Shown here in pieces: positions 6,171 through 12,854 of a stretch of 12,854 nucleotides of DNA (the first letter of the stretch is position 1; each line of letters starts with the position of its first letter). Origin of the DNA: an uncultured Clostridia bacterium (GTDB taxonomy: Bacteria; Bacillota; Clostridia; Christensenellales; Aristaeellaceae). A model generated the notes under the pieces. The model worked only from the letters and a program-made list of their open reading frames with translations, was not told the origin of the DNA and ran no database searches. Location: the NCBI GenBank assembly GCA_934647305.1, contig CAKUFI010000071.1, positions 1 through 12,854 of the forward strand. The letters run 5' to 3'. A program made the translations under genes and the position numbers.

Positions 6171-7044
6171 AGTCAACTTCCTCCTTGATGGGCCGCTCGA
6201 GCAGCTCGGGATGGGCAAGCAGGTGTTTGAGCAGCTTCACGGTTTTCGCGTAATAGTAGCCGTCCGCGATGCGCTCGTCGACCGTCAGGCCGATTTCGAG
6301 CACCTCCCGGATGGAATCGCTGCCTTCCTTGTCCACCACGTGGGCCATGCGCTTCTCGCCGATCACAGTGAAGAACGAGTTCGTGCCCCAGTTGTTCAGG
6401 TGGTGGTAGCCGGCGTTGAGCTTGATCGAGCCCAGGTTGGTGATGAAGATCGAGGCGTAGTTCGGGTCGCCGTCGATCAGCGCCCGGGGCACCCGGCCGA
6501 AATAGTCCAGTACGTTGAGCGTCCACATCACCAGCTGCAGGACCGGCCGCGGCAGCTTGGCCAGTATGCCCATCGCGTCCATCGTGCTGCCCTCGTCCGC
6601 GTCCGCCTTGCGCACCCGGCTGACCTTTTCCCAGATGCGCTCGTGGATGGCGTCCAGCGTGTCGTCCTCGCGCGCGCGCAGGTAGATCAGCGTTTCGCCG
6701 CCCTTGTCCGAGAACACCTTCTTGGCCACGAAGGCCATCGTGATGTCGTTTCGCTCGTACAGCCGCCGCCCCGCGATGAAGCGGTTCATGTTCGGCCGCA
6801 GGTAAAAGCACTTGGCCAGCGCGCAGGCGATCACGTGGAAAAAGGTATACTTGAACGCCGGGCTGTCCGCATTTTTCTTTTCCAGGTAGGCGTTGATGGG
6901 GGTCAGGTCGATGGTCTCGCGTATAAAGGCCTCACAGTCTGTGCGCTTGGGCATCAGGTAAGGCATAAAGGTGTGCATGGGATCGGCTTCTCGCACCCAG
7001 CGGGCGTCTCGGCGGTCGCCCCATCGGCGCTTGGGTTTGTCCAT
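6163..7044 (-). CDS. E2/chloramphenicol-acetyltransferase-fold protein, lacking the catalytic histidine
   Basis: A 293-residue protein resembling the catalytic domain of 2-oxo acid dehydrogenase E2 subunits. Visible are FHVIACALAKCFYLRP (69-84), the central NRFIAGRRLYERNDITMAF (87-105), IFITNLGSI (199-207), FFTVIGEKR (224-232) and DERIADG (256-262). No lipoyl or subunit-binding domain precedes it, and no dehydrogenase genes are nearby. The usual DHRxxDG active-site motif has Glu257 where the general-base histidine should be, with Asp261 kept. It may be a diverged acyltransferase using acyl-CoA from the ligase encoded immediately downstream, or a non-catalytic binding protein. The ATG at 7044 has only a weak GAGAGG upstream; Met23 is an alternative start. 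Promoter at 7115-7143. Confidence 0.82.
   Translation of the reverse strand: MDKPKRRWGDRRDARWVREADPMHTFMPYLMPKRTDCEAFIRETIDLTPINAYLEKKNADSPAFKYTFFHVIACALAKCFYLRPNMNRFIAGRRLYERNDITMAFVAKKVFSDKGGETLIYLRAREDDTLDAIHERIWEKVSRVRKADADEGSTMDAMGILAKLPRPVLQLVMWTLNVLDYFGRVPRALIDGDPNYASIFITNLGSIKLNAGYHHLNNWGTNSFFTVIGEKRMAHVVDKEGSDSIREVLEIGLTVDERIADGYYYAKTVKLLKHLLAHPELLERPIKEEVDYE
6180..6186 (-). promoter_or_regulatory. Ribosome binding site of the ligase, inside the upstream gene
   Basis: AAGGAGG within the last codons of the E2-like gene (Lys-Glu-Glu), nine bases before the ATG at 6170. It fixes the ligase start and supports coupled translation. Confidence 0.88.
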
Positions 7045-7114
7045 ACGGGTGTACCTGCCTCTCTTTGGTTGGCGCGCGAACCGGCCAGATTGGTCTCAAA
7101 ACGCGCTCAGGTCT

Positions 7115-7143
7115 ATTATAAAGAATCTTCGGCCAAAAGTCCA
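7115..7143 (-). promoter_or_regulatory. Sigma-A type promoter of the E2-like/ligase operon
   Basis: On the minus strand, -35 TGGACT (7138-7143), 17-nt spacer, consensus -10 TATAAT (7115-7120). The leader would be about 65 nt. The stretch 7144-7196 upstream of it is AT-richer and shows nothing recognisable. Confidence 0.72.
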
Positions 7144-7196
7144 CAGGCCTGCCGAAAAAATGTCACATTAAATCCTTAATTTCCCATGAGAATTCG

Positions 7197-7350
7197 CCAG
7201 GCAGTGCCCGGTGCCACTTGCTCCCGGCCGGCAGTGCCGACTGCCACCTGTTCCCGGTCGGCAGTGCCGACTGCCACCTGTTCCCGGTCGGCAGTGCCGA
7301 CAGCCACTTGCTGCCGGTCGGCAGTGCCGACAGCCACTTGCTGCCGCCGG
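7197..7350 (+). repeat. Tandem array of five 30-bp H1 repeats
   Basis: Five head-to-tail units of exactly 30 bp (7201-7350), each a 15-nt H1 hairpin plus a 15-nt half linker such as TGCCACCTGTTCCCG. The H1 copies are at 7197, 7227, 7257, 7287 and 7317. The last three are perfect GTCGGC-AGT-GCCGAC; the first two each carry one mismatch. The final unit leads into a full linker and H2. There are no unique spacers, so it is not a CRISPR array. Confidence 0.92.
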
Positions 7351-7395
7351 TTTTATCGGCGACTTCGGGAACCATAGATTGAAGTTCCCGAAGTC
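7317..7395 (+). repeat. H1-linker-H2 hairpin unit closing the tandem array
   Basis: H1 7317-7331, linker 7332-7360 (29 nt), H2 with perfect 12-bp arms GACTTCGGGAAC (7361-7372) and GTTCCCGAAGTC (7384-7395) and the loop CATAGATTGAA. TGCG (7396-7399) joins it to the next H1 in place of an H3. Confidence 0.92.
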
Positions 7396-7399
7396 TGCG

Positions 7400-7506
7400 C
7401 CGGGCAGTGCCCGGTGCCGTCTGCTGCCGACGGTTCTATCGACGACCTTGAGTGCCATAGATTGAAGTCCTCAAGGTCTGCGAATCCGCAGGTTTTCCTG
7501 CGGATT
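7400..7506 (+). repeat. H1-linker-H2-TGCG-H3 hairpin unit
   Basis: H1 7400-7414 (CCGGGC-AGT-GCCCGG), linker 7415-7443 (29 nt), H2 arms 7444-7455 and 7467-7478 (outer nine bases GACCTTGAG pair with CTCAAGGTC), loop CATAGATTGAA, TGCG 7479-7482, H3 arms AATCCGCAGG (7483-7492) and 7497-7506 with loop TTTT. Confidence 0.92.
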
Positions 7507-7531
7507 CAGACTGTCAAAAAACTCGGGAGAG

Positions 7532-7761
7532 CTCGAGAGGGCCGCAGCCCTTTCGAACTTTCAATCGTGCCCAGCGGCATGTACGGTGGGCACGGGGCGA
7601 TTTTTTCGCCGGAAAATCCCATTTTCCAGAGAAAAAATCGTTTCCTTGCAGGCTCCGCGCCCGAAAAATCTTTGATTTTTAGCGGAGACTGGTGAGGGTG
7701 GCAGTGGCGGGGGAGCTTGCTTCCCCGTCCACCAGCTTGTCAAAACTTTTTTGACAAGCTG
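7532..7761 (+). repeat. 230-bp hairpin-dense element B, left copy
   Basis: Nearly identical to 12624-12854 in the opposite orientation: by eye about eight substitutions and one single-base indel. It is a string of helices: CGAGAGGGC with GCCCTTTCG; GTGCCCA with TGGGCAC; nested CGATTTTTTC/GAAAAAATCG enclosing GGAAAAT/ATTTTCC; AAAAATC/GATTTTT; and the terminal CAGCTTGTCAAAA (7733-7745) with TTTTGACAAGCTG (7749-7761). No transposase or terminal target duplication was seen. A minus-strand frame crosses it (see findings), but it lacks a convincing start. Confidence 0.9.
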
Positions 7762-7829
7762 AATCCGCAGGTTTTCCTGCGGATTATCGGTCGGCGTTGC
7801 CGACTCGCGCTTCCGCCGGTTTGATCGAC
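7762..7829 (+). repeat. H3 plus H1-like hairpin and degenerate linker
   Basis: H3 arms AATCCGCAGG (7762-7771) and CCTGCGGATT (7776-7785) with loop TTTT follow element B with no gap. An H1-like hairpin with a GTT loop comes next (7790-7804, GTCGGC-GTT-GCCGAC). A shortened 25-nt linker ends in ATCGAC. The H2 that should follow is decayed. The rest, 7830-7912, shows nothing recognisable beyond a weak TATTGGGGAA cousin of the two-box left box. Confidence 0.8.
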
Positions 7830-7912
7830 GACTGTCGGGTGAAGTCGGTGCTAAGCCGCGCCGTATTGGGGAAAAAATCACGCTTCGCTTTCCTCATTTC
7901 CCTCCTGCGCTG

Positions 7913-7972
7913 CATTCGGGGAATCACACATCTCTTGGCTGTTTCGCCATGCGGATCAAAGTGTTTTCCGGG
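7913..7972 (-). repeat. Two-box repeat element, copy 3
   Basis: CATTCGGGGA (7913-7922) and GGATCAAAGTGTTTTCCGGG (7953-7972, one change from the other two copies) with a 30-nt interior unrelated to theirs. It is 3' of parC, with an H1 unit in between. Confidence 0.85.
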
Positions 7973-8036
7973 AGGGGGCGGGGGAGGTGTAGGAAGTCAT
8001 GTGGCCACAGTTTGCTTTATATCCACATTGCTTTTG

Positions 8037-8071
8037 TCCGGCGGCAGCAAGTGGGTCCGGGCACTGCCCGG
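8037..8071 (-). repeat. H1 hairpin with partial linker downstream of parC
   Basis: On the minus strand, H1 (8057-8071, CCGGGC-AGT-GCCCGG) starts 17 nt past the parC stop. A linker start with TGCTGCCGCCG follows and then breaks off. No U-tract is present, and no other terminator was found for parC. Confidence 0.85.
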
Positions 8072-8088
8072 TCAGAAAGTCAGCCTCC

Positions 8089-12515
<4,427 letters not shown>

Positions 12516-12546
12516 GTTTCCCTCCGTGCAAAATCGCTATTCTACT

Positions 12547-12575
12547 ATTATACCACATTTCCCACATCTTGTCAA
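12547..12575 (-). promoter_or_regulatory. Full-consensus sigma-A promoter of parE-parC
   Basis: On the minus strand, TTGACA (12570-12575), exactly 17 nt, then TATAAT (12547-12552), which also has an extended -10 TGG. The leader is about 25 nt. The -35 lies in GGTTTTGACAAGATG, which matches 14 of 15 bases of an arm of the nearby element B hairpin. Confidence 0.9.
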
Positions 12576-12596
12576 AACCATGCAGGAGACGATCGA

Positions 12597-12624
12597 GAGG
12601 CGGCTTTTCTGAGAAAAGCCCCTC
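12597..12624. repeat. H5 palindromic hairpin upstream of the parE promoter
   Basis: Arms 12597-12610 and 12612-12624 pair around one base with a single bulge; core GGCTTTTCT-G-AGAAAAGCC. It lies 21 nt upstream of the parE -35 and directly abuts element B. Confidence 0.8.
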
Positions 12625-12854
12625 AGCTTGTCAAAAAAGGTTTTGACAAGCTGGTGGACGGGGAAGCAAGCTCCCCCGCCACTGCCACCCTCACCAGTCT
12701 CCGCTAAAAATCGAAGATTTTTCGGGCGCGGAGCCTGCAAGGAAACGATTTTTTCTCTGGAAAATGGGATTTTCCGACGCAAAAATCGCCCCGTGCCCAC
12801 CGTACACGCCGCTGGGCGCGATTGAAAGTTCGAGAGGGTTGCGACCCTCTCGAG
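12624..12854 (-). repeat. 231-bp hairpin-dense element B, right copy, reaching the window edge
   Basis: Inverted, near-identical copy of 7532-7761. The stem at 12831-12852 reads CGAGAGGGT-TGCG-ACCCTCTCG; in the left copy both sides of the innermost pair have changed together. The TTGTCAAAA/TTTTGACAA hairpin is at 12624-12653. It may continue past the right edge. On the parE side it abuts an H5 hairpin, whereas the left copy abuts an H3. Confidence 0.9.

Noticed and set aside
4380..6188. Long plus-strand frame (602 codons) opposite the acyl-CoA ligase
   Set aside because: It mirrors the ligase coding strand, has no recognisable motifs or ribosome binding site, and is rich in Gly/Ala/Val/His as expected of a GC-rich antisense shadow.
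7201..7350. CRISPR-like array of 30-bp repeats
   Set aside because: Units are directly joined with no unique spacers, each contains a 15-nt hairpin, and no cas genes are present.
7168..7458. Cys/Arg-rich frames through the tandem repeats
   Set aside because: The periodic CRHCRPG-type sequence comes from translating the 30-bp repeat (a multiple of three); several frames stay open on both strands and none has a start signal.
7532..7761. Insertion sequence or MITE with terminal inverted repeats
   Set aside because: No transposase, no matching terminal inverted repeats across the whole element and no target duplication; the inverted repeats are internal hairpins.

Overview
The window looks like a chromosomal stretch from a GC-rich member of the Clostridia (Bacillota), plausibly an uncultured gut lineage. 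Pointers are AGGAGG-type ribosome binding sites, TTGACA/TATAAT promoters with 17-nt spacing, an ECF-type vitamin transporter S component, a type III pantothenate kinase, and a ParE/ParC pair that reads like the Bacillota topoisomerase IV. The lineage is inferred from gene content and style, not from a marker search.

Layout. 1-343: left edge plus a repeat block. 344-733 (-): VOC/glyoxalase-fold protein, divergent from a three-gene plus-strand operon at 939-2692 (PanT-like pantothenate S component, CoaX, small cupin). The two promoters sit back to back between them. 2693-3419: a 0.7-kb non-coding block of modular hairpin repeats that begins at the base after the cupin stop codon. 3420-4244 (-): secreted SH3-like protein. 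4425-7044 (-): a two-gene operon, an E2/CAT-fold acyltransferase-like protein overlapping an AMP-forming acyl-CoA ligase, with its own promoter and a plausible terminator. 7045-8088: a second, 1-kb repeat block. 8089-12515 (-): parE-parC (topoisomerase IV) overlapping by 1 nt behind a full-consensus sigma-A promoter. 12516-12854: promoter plus a second copy of a 230-bp repeat that runs to the window edge.

The proteins are mostly housekeeping. PanT would import pantothenate and CoaX would phosphorylate it for CoA, which is the substrate class of the acyl-CoA ligase elsewhere in the window, although the two operons are separate. ParE and ParC together form the chromosome decatenase.

The unusual part is the intergenic DNA. 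It is built from a small vocabulary of hairpins joined in a fixed grammar: H1 (15 nt, GGC-AGT-GCC core), a linker of exactly 29 nt in six of six full units, H2 (12-nt arms around a nearly constant 11-nt loop), the tetranucleotide TGCG, then H3 (10-bp arms, 4-nt loop). Arms differ between copies but change on both sides, so pairing is kept. Added to this are a palindromic H5 hairpin centred on TTTCT-C/G-AGAAA, a two-box element with a variable interior of 30-32 nt, and a hairpin-dense 230-bp element (B) present twice in opposite orientation. Most of these lie just downstream of stop codons and lack the U-tract of ordinary terminators. No tRNA, rRNA, CRISPR array, transposase or phage gene was seen.
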